From Methylobrevis albus (lineage in GTDB: Bacteria > Pseudomonadota > Alphaproteobacteria > Rhizobiales > Pleomorphomonadaceae), in assembly GCF_015904235.1 (NCBI RefSeq), contig NZ_JADZLT010000040.1:1-64000 (forward strand): a DNA stretch of 64,000 nt. The letters run 5' to 3'. The position numbers were made by a program, and so were the translations under genes. This document shows, one piece after another, positions 50,815 through 58,019 of the stretch. Positions within the stretch are counted from its first letter, which is position 1. Each line of letters opens with the position of its first letter. The notes under the pieces are model-generated. The model was not told the origin of the DNA. It saw only the letters and a list, made by a program, of their open reading frames with translations, and ran no database searches.

Positions 50815-50977
50815 CGCCGTCGCGATTTCCACGGGTTTCGACGCGCCGAATGGCTTGGCCCTTCTTTTTCCGGGCCGTCACGGTTAACATTCCGTGAAAC
50901 CGTTCCGTCACGAGCAGCCGTCTCGGACCCGCGGGCGCAATCGTCTTGCGTCCGCCGCGGTGAACCGGAGTCCGCGG

Positions 50978-51562
50978 ATGAGCGACCGTTTGAAAGAGAC
51001 CGAGGCCGACCTGCCCAAGGTGCGCCGCCTGTCGGACGCCGTGCGCAAGGTCCGGATCGCCGAGGCCGAGCGCGTCGACGCCTTTTCCGACCTCTACGAG
51101 TCGGAGAAGGCCCGGCTCGGTCTGCTCGCCGAGGAACTCGACGGCGTGTTCGCCGAACTGCCCGCCGAGGACGGCTACTTCCTGTTCCAGGTGCTGCCCG
51201 GCATGCCGCCGCGCTTCTGGGTCGACGCGACCTCGCACGTCGTCATCGCCCGTGACCGCCGCACCTACCGCTTCCTGAAGGACACCCGGCTCGGCCGCAC
51301 GGTGATTCGCGAATCGACCGACGTCGGCGAGATCGCCGACGCGGTGACCGACTACGTCGCCGAGCGTGTGGTGGAGCGCGAGCGGGCGCTCGAGAACGAC
51401 TGGATGCAGGAGCGCATGCGCCAGGCGGCGCAGCCCGCCGCCGCGCCGGCCCCCGCCCCGCGCCGCAACTGGGGCGCAATCGCCGCCGCCTTCCTCTTCG
51501 GCATCGCCGCCGGCGTCGGCGGGCTGGTGGCCTATGCGTGGTTCAGGCTGCCGGGGGTCTGA
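50978..51562 (+). CDS. Conserved hypothetical protein with C-terminal membrane anchor
   Basis: A 194-residue protein. Its first 140 residues are soluble and charged, with an amphipathic helix (KVRRLSDAVRKVRIAEAER), and include PGMPPRFWVDATSHVVIARD, then RTYRFLKDTRLGRTVIRES, a pattern of beta strands. After an Ala/Pro linker (AAPAPAPRRN) a single hydrophobic segment, AAAFLFGIAAGVGGLVAYAW, anchors it near the C-terminus with only a few residues beyond. GGAG precedes the ATG by 7 bases. I take it for a conserved hypothetical of alphaproteobacteria; the role is unknown. Confidence 0.82.
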   Translation: MSDRLKETEADLPKVRRLSDAVRKVRIAEAERVDAFSDLYESEKARLGLLAEELDGVFAELPAEDGYFLFQVLPGMPPRFWVDATSHVVIARDRRTYRFLKDTRLGRTVIRESTDVGEIADAVTDYVAERVVERERALENDWMQERMRQAAQPAAAPAPAPRRNWGAIAAAFLFGIAAGVGGLVAYAWFRLPGV

Positions 51563-51864
51563 CGCGAGGTCCCGCTCGAGTCGGGTGGGCTAACTGACTT
51601 GCAGGCCTGCCGCGGTACCAGATTGCCTGGTGTTCCGCACCTAAGAGCGTCTGTCCGCCTCATCCTGAGGAGCATCGCGCAGCGATGCGTCTCGAAGGGC
51701 GAGGCGGCCCCGGCGGTGCGATCTGCCGGCCGGGCGTCCGATGGAACAGAGGGGCCGGCCTCGTCCTTCGAGACGGCCCTGCGGGCCTCCTCAGGATGAG
51801 GGCGGGGACGGGTTTGCTTGGCGGCGTTGGACCGCTAAACCCGCACCAGCTATAGACTTTTCCC
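51563..51864. other. Intergenic region filled by family A repeats
   Basis: Three hundred bases between converging genes. Apart from the two family A elements there is a GCAGGCCTGC palindrome at 51601 and no gene that I can support. Confidence 0.7.
51659..51801. repeat. Palindromic interspersed repeats, family A, copies 4 and 5, inverted
   Basis: Copy 4 (51659-51704) reads CCTCATCCTGAGG to GTCTCGAAGGGCGAGG. Copy 5 (51759-51801) reads CCTCGTCCTTCGAGACGGCC to CCTCAGGATGAGG, in the opposite orientation. The paired layout equals that at 11.75-11.88 kb and again lies between two transcription units. Confidence 0.85.
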
Positions 51865-52809
51865 CTACTCGACCCGCGCGACCGCCGCGCCACCCACATG
51901 CCTTGTCGGGGCGTGGCCGACGGTGAGTTCGCGGCGCTCGTATTCGACGAAGCCGGTGCCGTCGGGGGTCAGGCGGTGCTCGGTGTGGGTGATGTGCCAG
52001 ACGCCGTCGACCGGGCTGCCGATGTCGAAGATGTTGTAGCCGGCCGGGGGCTTGCGGCCGCCCGGGCGCTGGCTCGCGGCCGAGACGCCGATCACCGGGA
52101 TCGGGCCGTCGCGGCCGGGCAGGGTGGTGCGGGTGGCGAGGTGGGTGTGGCCGTGCAGCACCAGCTCGGCGCCGGCGTTGCGCAGGGCGCGGCGCACGCG
52201 CGAGGCGCCGACGAGGCGCTTCGCCCAGCCGGTCGCGTCCGGAAACGGCGGGTGGTGGATCATCACGACGCGGAACAGGCCCTCGTGGCCGAGCGCGATC
52301 AGCCGGTCGGTGAGCAGGCGCTCCTGCTGCGCCGAGACGTAGCCGGTGGCGAGGAACGGCGCGCTGGCGCGGGCGCTCGACATGCCGACGAGGGCGATGC
52401 CGCCGCGGCGGCGGATGTAGGGCCAGGCGACCTCGTGGTGGCCGTCGCCGAGCATGAACGGCTTCCAGGCGTCGTTGGCGCGGGCGAGCGCGCCGGGGAC
52501 GTAGGCGTCATGATTGCCGGGCACGACCGAGACGTATTCGCCGTCGCCGATGGTGTCGAGGAACGCGCGGGCCGGGATCAGTTCGGCTTTCAGGGCGATG
52601 TTGACGAGGTCGCCGGTGACGGCGACGTGGTCGGGCTCCGCCGCCAGCACGTCGGCGACGAGGCCGGCGAGAAGATCGCCGCGCATCAGCTTGCCGCGGC
52701 CGCGGCGCCAGTTGATGTAGCCCACCACCCGCTTCGACGCGAGTTCGCGCCAGGTGGGGGAGGGCAGCGGCCCGATGTGCGGGTCTGAGAGATGCGCGAG
52801 GCGGAACAT
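51865..52809 (-). CDS. Calcineurin-type metallophosphoesterase
   Basis: A 314-residue phosphoesterase with all five family motifs: LAHLSDPHIG at the start, VTGDLVNIA, VVPGNHDAY, VVMIHHPPF and LHGHTHLAT, which together bind two metal ions. The overall form resembles cyclic-nucleotide phosphodiesterase/CpdA-like and YkuE-like proteins, and no lipid anchor or signal peptide is seen, so it is cytoplasmic. Substrate not deducible. It is the first gene of its strand here; the upstream 200 bases are non-coding. Confidence 0.92.
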   Translation of the reverse strand: MFRLAHLSDPHIGPLPSPTWRELASKRVVGYINWRRGRGKLMRGDLLAGLVADVLAAEPDHVAVTGDLVNIALKAELIPARAFLDTIGDGEYVSVVPGNHDAYVPGALARANDAWKPFMLGDGHHEVAWPYIRRRGGIALVGMSSARASAPFLATGYVSAQQERLLTDRLIALGHEGLFRVVMIHHPPFPDATGWAKRLVGASRVRRALRNAGAELVLHGHTHLATRTTLPGRDGPIPVIGVSAASQRPGGRKPPAGYNIFDIGSPVDGVWHITHTEHRLTPDGTGFVEYERRELTVGHAPTRHVGGAAVARVE

Positions 52810-52921
52810 AAGCCGCCATAGCCCAGCCCGGCGCGGGGGTAAAGCCGCAATGGCGTGAGGACCGCCGGTCGCCGTGCGCCGAGGTCGGGGACGGCGCCGG
52901 AAATCCGGCCCGAAATGCGGA

Positions 52922-52952
52922 GAACCCGGGCCGGCTGCGCCGACCCGGGTTC
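52922..52952 (-). terminator. Stem-loop, possible terminator of the small minus-strand gene
   Basis: GAACCCGGG (52922-52930) and CCCGGGTTC (52944-52952) form a 9-bp stem that closes an inner CGGC/GCCG hairpin. It lies about 75 bases after the stop of the 39-residue gene. There is no long T-run. Confidence 0.4.
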
Positions 52953-53025
52953 ATCCGGCAAGTGACTTGCGATGGGGAAGCCGGGCGGCACCGAAGCGGT
53001 GCGCGGCGCGGCGGCCCCGCGCGGC

Positions 53026-53145
53026 TCAGCGGTTGTACATCGACAACAGCGAGGCGATGACGCGCGGGTTGGTCATGTCGACGGCCGGCTTCCAGTAGTA
53101 CCGCTCGGCGCGGGCGATGGAGAGGCGGCGAAACAGGGAGAGCAT
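53026..53145 (-). CDS. Very small basic protein, hypothetical
   Basis: A 39-residue frame, MLSLFRRLSIARAERYYWKP in its first half, then a hydrophobic-polar helix ending LLSMYNR. Size and the basic amphipathic start recall DUF1127-type small proteins of alphaproteobacteria, but I cannot match the DUF1127 motif itself. The upstream minus-strand region is the most AT-rich of its neighbourhood and contains CTATATAAG, a good -10 candidate, about 70 bases before the start, and a GC stem-loop follows the gene. No clear ribosome-binding site is seen, which lowers confidence. A longer in-frame start at 53298 would give 90 residues. Confidence 0.45.
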   Translation of the reverse strand: MLSLFRRLSIARAERYYWKPAVDMTNPRVIASLLSMYNR

Positions 53146-53338
53146 GATGATCACGAATGGTTGGTGGTGGGATGCCGACAGCGCGTCGTGTCCGTCTAGG
53201 CCTCGCTTATATAGCGATTGCACAGTTTCTATGCCATCTGCGCCCAACATGGGCAGCCATGCAGGCGTCGCATGGCATTCTTCACGAATCCTTCGCAATC
53301 ACCGGTGAGTCTGCTGCAATGATGGGCAATTCTTGAGC

Positions 53339-53827
53339 ATGTCCGAATCCGGGCGCCTGCGGGCGCTGATTTTCTCGGCCCGGTCTGCCGTGGTCCGGCT
53401 CTGGCGGGGCACCACACTCGGCGTCCGCGGCATCGTCGTCGGGGACGATGGCGGTGCGGCGACGGTGCTGCTCGTGCGCCACTCCTACCTCACCGGCTGG
53501 TACCTGCCCGGCGGCGGCGTTGACCCCGGCGAGACGGCGGCGGCGGCGCTGGCGCGCGAGGTATTGGAAGAGACCGGCGTGGCGCTGACGGCGACGCCGC
53601 GCTTCCTCGGCCTCTTCTTCAATCCGCGCATGGCCGGGCGCGATCACGTTGCGTTGTTCGAGGTCGCGGCCGGCGGCTGGCGGCGGGCCGTGCCGTTCCG
53701 CCCCGGCGCGGAAATCCGCGATGCCCGCTTCTTTCCGCTCGCCGCGCTGCCGGACGACCTCAGCGATGCGACCCGCCGCCGGCTGGACGCCTGGGCGGCC
53801 GGCGCGCCGCCGGACGAGGTCTGGTAG
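53339..53827 (+). CDS. Nudix hydrolase
   Basis: A 162-residue Nudix protein, hydrolysing a nucleoside diphosphate linked to another group. The Nudix box is complete: [24 protein letters not shown], with its core REVLEETG, which binds the metal ions. It is preceded by [17 protein letters not shown]. The N-terminal helix ([17 protein letters not shown]) may contact membrane or partner. TTG two codons earlier (53333) is an alternative start. Its stop is 29 bases from the stop of the converging gene on minus. The substrate is unknown. Confidence 0.9.
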   Translation: MSESGRLRALIFSARSAVVRLWRGTTLGVRGIVVGDDGGAATVLLVRHSYLTGWYLPGGGVDPGETAAAALAREVLEETGVALTATPRFLGLFFNPRMAGRDHVALFEVAAGGWRRAVPFRPGAEIRDARFFPLAALPDDLSDATRRRLDAWAAGAPPDEVW

Positions 53828-53856
53828 CGGCGGCCGGTGCTGCACGACGCCCGTGA

Positions 53857-54837
53857 TCAGGCGCCGAGGTGCTCGCGGCCGTGCGGGGCGTCGAGGTCGA
53901 GCAGCGGGCCCTTCGGGATGATCCGGGTCGGGTTGATGGTGGTGTGGCTCCAGTAGTAGTGCGTTTTGATGTGGCCGAGGTCGACCGTGCCGGCGACGCC
54001 GGGGGTCTGGTAGAGCTCGCGCAGGTAGCCCGACAGCGCCGGATAGTCGGCGATGCGGCGGAGGTTGCACTTGAAGTGCCCGACGTAGACCGGGTCGAAG
54101 CGCACCAGCGTCGTGAACAGGCGCCAGTCGGCCTCGGTCGGCTGGTCGCCGACCAGCCAGCGCCGGCGGCTCAGCCGCTCCTCCAGCCAGTCGAGGCTTT
54201 CGAACAGCGCCGTCACCGCCTCCTCGTAGGCGGCCTGCTTGGTCGCGAAGCCGGCCTTGTAGACGCCGTTGTTGACGGTGTCGTAGACGCGGGCGTTGAC
54301 GGCGTCGATCTCGGCGCGCAGCGGCTCGGGGTAGAACTCCGGCGCCCGGCCGGTGAGGCCGGCGAACGCGGTGTCGAACATGCGGATGATCTCGGAGGAT
54401 TCGTTCGAGACGATGGTCTTCGTCTGCTTGTCCCAGAGCACCGGCACGGTGACGCGGCTGGAGACGTCCGGGTTGGCGCGGACGTAGACCTCATAGAGCC
54501 GGGTGAGATCGGCGTTGGGATCGCCGCTACGGTCGGCGTCGCCGAACACCCAGCCCTCGGCGCCCATCTTCGGGTCGACGACGGTGACGCCGATCAGATC
54601 CTCGAGGCCCTTCAGGGTGCGGAAGATCAGCGTCCGGTGCGCCCAGGGGCAGGCGAGCGAGACGTAAAGGTGATAGCGGCCGGCTTCGGCGGCAAAGCCG
54701 CCGGTGCCGGTCGGGCCGGGCGCGCCGTCGGCGGTGACGAAGTTGCGGAACTGCGACGCCTGCCGCTCGAACTTTCCACCGCTCTTGTCGGTGTCGTACC
54801 AGACGTCGTGCCAGACGCCGTCAACCAGAAGACCCAT
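53857..54837 (-). CDS. Glutathionyl-hydroquinone reductase (xi-class glutathione transferase, YqjG/PcpF-like)
   Basis: A 326-residue enzyme that removes glutathione from glutathionyl-hydroquinones. The catalytic cysteine is in SLACPWAHRTLI, the CPWAHR motif of the xi class, near residue 63. VTVPVLWDKQTKTIVSNESSE is the glutathione-binding cis-Pro and ESS region. The C-terminal helical domain contains GVYKAGFATKQAAYEEAV and VGDQPTEADWRLF; the tail includes THYYWSHTTINPTRIIP, conserved in the class. The start at MGLLVDG agrees with family N-termini and has GGAG upstream. It stands alone and is divergent from an acetyltransferase. Confidence 0.94.
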   Translation of the reverse strand: MGLLVDGVWHDVWYDTDKSGGKFERQASQFRNFVTADGAPGPTGTGGFAAEAGRYHLYVSLACPWAHRTLIFRTLKGLEDLIGVTVVDPKMGAEGWVFGDADRSGDPNADLTRLYEVYVRANPDVSSRVTVPVLWDKQTKTIVSNESSEIIRMFDTAFAGLTGRAPEFYPEPLRAEIDAVNARVYDTVNNGVYKAGFATKQAAYEEAVTALFESLDWLEERLSRRRWLVGDQPTEADWRLFTTLVRFDPVYVGHFKCNLRRIADYPALSGYLRELYQTPGVAGTVDLGHIKTHYYWSHTTINPTRIIPKGPLLDLDAPHGREHLGA

Positions 54838-55212
54838 GATGCGCGCTCCAATCCGTTGCTGACCCGACATATAGGACGTGCCGGCCGGATTGGCCGAGCG
54901 GTTGACGGTCTGTTCGCGCGAAGCGCCTTCACCGGGCGCCGCGGGGCCGCCATCCGGCATGCCGAAACTGTGTGCTTGCCCGCTCTTCCCGCTTCGTGAT
55001 AGGGCCTGTTCGCCGGAAAACGATCCGGCTGCGGAGATCGGCCGTGACGGCACGGGTCAGCCACGAACAGCGACGACGACGCGGGATGCGCGCCATCCGC
55101 CCGCGCGCGCCCGTGTGCCCGACCGATCGCCGCCTTCCCAGCGTCCATCCGCGCTGACCGCGGCGCACCGGCCGGGCAGGCCGTCCTGCCCCGAATTCCG
55201 GTATCCGCCGCC
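54838..55212. other. Intergenic region between divergent genes, nothing recognised
   Basis: Some 375 bases separating the glutathione-transferase-type gene (minus) from the acetyltransferase (plus). CCTATATGTCGG on minus near 54875 is a possible -10 box for the former. I see no gene, repeat or clear operator. Confidence 0.55.
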
Positions 55213-55800
55213 ATGATGAAATCTTCCGACCTGCCGATCGAAACCACCGGCGCCGCGAGCCTCGCCATGCTCGCCGCCGTCCCGTCTGCCGTCTCCGCCT
55301 GCGTGTTCCGGCGCGAGGCGCCCGCGGACGCCGCCGCCATCGAGGCGATCCACGAGGCGACCTTCGGCCCCGGCCGCTTCGCGCGCACGGCGTTCCGGCT
55401 GCGGGAGGGCGTCGCCTCCGTCGCCGCCCTCAGCCTCGTCGCCGAGCGGCAGGGGCAGGTGGTCGGCTCGGTGCGGTTGACGCCGATCCTGATCGGGGAG
55501 ACCGCGCCGGCGCTGCTGCTCGGCCCGCTCGCGGTGCTGCCGGAGTTGAAGAGCCAGGGCATCGGCAAGGCGCTGATGCGGCGCTCGATCGATCTCGCGC
55601 GGCAGGACGGCCACCGGCTGATCGTGCTGGTCGGCGACCTGCCGTACTACTGGCCGTTCGGCTTCCGCACCGTGCCGCCGGGCAAGCTCGGCTTCCCCGG
55701 CCCGGTCGATCCCGCCCGGCTGCTCGCGGCCGAACTCGTCCCCGGCACCCTCGCCAGCGTCGGCGGCATGGTGCGCGCCGACCGCACGCCGGCGGCCTGA
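55213..55800 (+). CDS. GNAT-family N-acetyltransferase (YhbS-like)
   Basis: A 195-residue acetyl-CoA-dependent acetyltransferase. The fold's beta-strand and P-loop signature is visible as LLLGPLAVLPELKSQGIGKALMRRSI, with the acetyl-CoA loop QGIGKAL near residue 120. It resembles the YhbS/COG3153 branch, which has GDLPYYWPFGFR in the C-terminal part (present here). The first 30 residues are not conserved, so an internal start is possible. The ribosome-binding site is weak. Substrate unknown. Confidence 0.88.
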   Translation: MMKSSDLPIETTGAASLAMLAAVPSAVSACVFRREAPADAAAIEAIHEATFGPGRFARTAFRLREGVASVAALSLVAERQGQVVGSVRLTPILIGETAPALLLGPLAVLPELKSQGIGKALMRRSIDLARQDGHRLIVLVGDLPYYWPFGFRTVPPGKLGFPGPVDPARLLAAELVPGTLASVGGMVRADRTPAA

Positions 55801-55830
55801 CCGCTCCGATCCTTGTGATTTCCGCCGTGG

Positions 55831-55854
55831 GCGAGGGGCGTCAGCGCCCCTCGC
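55831..55854 (-). terminator. Stem-loop across the stop codon of the last MoxR-operon gene
   Basis: GCGAGGGGCG, loop TCAG, CGCCCCTCGC is a perfect 10-bp stem. The loop contains the stop codon of the minus-strand gene. There is no T-run, so it may act in 3'-end protection or factor-assisted termination for either converging gene. Confidence 0.4.
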
Positions 55855-57910
55855 GGTACCACATGCTGCCGAGGACGCCGAGCAGCAGGGCGAGGCCGAC
55901 GAAGCCCGAGAACAGGCGGATGCGGGAGATGCCCGTCACCTCGTAGGCTTCGCTCATGTCGAGCCCGAGCCAGCCGTCGCCGCCGAAGCGGGTCGAGCCG
56001 GTCTGCGGCACGATGCGCGGGATCTCCGGCGCGGCGTCGGCGGCGTCCTTCAGGCGCTGCACGGTGCCGCCGGTGCCGGCGGCGATCGCGGCCAGCGGCT
56101 CGGTGGTCGAGCGCAGCAGGCGGAACTCGCGCGGATCGGTCGGGCCGACGTGGGTGAGCGCCTTCAGCGTGCCGTCGTTCGCCTCGTAGAGGCCGAGCTC
56201 GGGCGCCGGCATCTCGGCGCGGAACAGGCCGGGGCCGGCATCGCGCAGCTCCAGTGTGCGGCTTTCGCCGGTCGGCATCGTCACCGTGACCGGCTCGACC
56301 GCTTCGCCCAGCGTCTGCCGCTCGACGACGAGGTCGGAGCCGCGGGTGGTGAGGCGCAGCACTTCTTCCTCGAGATCGGGCTCCTTCATCAGCCAGTGCG
56401 CGAGACGGCGCAGCAGCTGCGTGTGCGGGCCGCCGCCCTCGAAGCCGCGCGCCCACAGCCAGACGTGGTCGGAAAGCAGCGTCGCGACGCGGCCCTCGCC
56501 CTCGCGGGCGAGCAGCAGCAGCGGCCGGTCGCCGGGGCCGGACATCACGGCCTCGCCGCGCTCGGCGTCGGCCTCGACGATGCGGAACCAGCGCGACCAG
56601 GCGGGGGGCGTCTGTTCCGAGCCCGGCAACTCGCGCGTCACCGGATGGCGGGCGCCGATGTCGGTGATCGCGGCGCGGAACGGTTCCTCGACCACGGTGC
56701 CGGTCGGCCGCGCGGGCAGCACGGCGGAGAGCGGGGTATCGTAGAGGCTGTCGTTGCCGGAATAGTCCGGGCCGGCGGCGATCAGCACCGCGCCGCCCTT
56801 CGCGACATACTGGGCGATGTTGTCGAAATAGATCAGCGGCAGCACGCCGCGGCTCTGGTAGCGGTCGAAGATGATGAGGTCGAACTCGTCGATCTTGGTC
56901 GCGAACAGTTCGCGGGTCGGGAAGGCGATCAGCGACAGCTCGTTGATCGGCGTGCCGTCCTGCTTTTCGGGCGGGCGCAGGATGGTGAAGTGGACGAGGT
57001 CGACGGAGGCGTCGGACTTCAACAGGTTGCGCCAGGTGCGCTCGCCGGCGTGGGGTTCGCCGGAGACCAGCAGCACGCGCAGGTTTTCGCGGATGCCCTC
57101 GATCACCGAGACGGCGCGGTTGTTGACCGGGCTGAGTTCGCCGTCGAGCGGCTCGGTCTCGAGCTCGTAGATGTTGCGGCCGCCGTGGTCGATGGTGACG
57201 GCGACCGAGACCTCGGTGCCCGGCACGACGCGCATCGCGGCGATTTCCTCGCCGTCGCGGCGCACGACGACGCCGGTCGGCTGGCGGCTGGCGACGCCGT
57301 CCTCGTCGACGCGGAAGCGGATCACCTGCTCGGAGGCGACGAGGCCGAACTTCGGCGCGGACAGGATCGAGATGCGCCGGTCGATCTCGCCCTCGTGGCC
57401 GGTGATCAGGGCGTGGAACGGCGCGGAGAAGGGCAGGCGGCTCGCCTGTTCGGGGATATCGTGCACCTCGCCGTCGGTGACGGCGATCACGGCGGCGATG
57501 CGGTCGTGCGGCACGTCGGAGAGGCCGCGGCCGATGTCGGCGAACAGCTGGGTGCCGTCGGTGCCGGCGGTGCTGGTGTCGATGCGGCGCACTTCGACGC
57601 CGCGCAGGCCCGAGAGCCGGTCGGTGAGCTCGGCGACGGCCGCCTCGGTGTCGGCGCCGCGTGTCTCCACGGTCTGCGAGGCGCTGCGGTCGGCGACGAC
57701 GGCAACGACGCTGGTCAGCGGCCGGCGTTCCTCCTGCACCAGCGACGGATTCGCGAGGGCGGCGGCGAGCGCGAGGAAGGCGAGGCCGCGGATCAGCGTG
57801 CCGCGCACCCGCCGCATGAAGGAGAGGCCGAGCACCGCCGCGGCGAGCACGAGGCCGAGCGCGAGCAGCCACCAGGGCAGGTAGGGGTCGAACACCACGT
57901 TCCAGCTCAT
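55841..57910 (-). CDS. Membrane protein with amidotransferase-like domain (MoxR operon)
   Basis: A 689-residue protein. Two membrane segments (about 14-32 and 40-56) are followed by a region beginning VVAVVADRSASQTVETRG, a von Willebrand A-type beta strand and DRSAS motif. Around residues 270-370 there is a class-I-glutamine-amidotransferase-like fold (NLRVLLVSGEPHAGERTW, IIFDRYQSRG, YVAKGGAVLIAAG) without the catalytic cysteine. A last membrane helix near residue 670 ends the protein. Homologues always accompany MoxR, DUF58 and DUF4159 proteins as far as I know; a periplasm-facing assembly or quality-control role is supposed, not shown. Confidence 0.85.
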   Translation of the reverse strand: MSWNVVFDPYLPWWLLALGLVLAAAVLGLSFMRRVRGTLIRGLAFLALAAALANPSLVQEERRPLTSVVAVVADRSASQTVETRGADTEAAVAELTDRLSGLRGVEVRRIDTSTAGTDGTQLFADIGRGLSDVPHDRIAAVIAVTDGEVHDIPEQASRLPFSAPFHALITGHEGEIDRRISILSAPKFGLVASEQVIRFRVDEDGVASRQPTGVVVRRDGEEIAAMRVVPGTEVSVAVTIDHGGRNIYELETEPLDGELSPVNNRAVSVIEGIRENLRVLLVSGEPHAGERTWRNLLKSDASVDLVHFTILRPPEKQDGTPINELSLIAFPTRELFATKIDEFDLIIFDRYQSRGVLPLIYFDNIAQYVAKGGAVLIAAGPDYSGNDSLYDTPLSAVLPARPTGTVVEEPFRAAITDIGARHPVTRELPGSEQTPPAWSRWFRIVEADAERGEAVMSGPGDRPLLLLAREGEGRVATLLSDHVWLWARGFEGGGPHTQLLRRLAHWLMKEPDLEEEVLRLTTRGSDLVVERQTLGEAVEPVTVTMPTGESRTLELRDAGPGLFRAEMPAPELGLYEANDGTLKALTHVGPTDPREFRLLRSTTEPLAAIAAGTGGTVQRLKDAADAAPEIPRIVPQTGSTRFGGDGWLGLDMSEAYEVTGISRIRLFSGFVGLALLLGVLGSMWYREGR

Positions 57911-58019
57911 CGGCAGCGATCCTCTTCGGGCGACGTCCGCCCGTCTTGTCCTGTCTCAGGCGCGGCGATGGCCGCGAGGCCACCGTGCCGCGGCGTGCCC
58001 GGCCCGGGCACCGCGGCCG

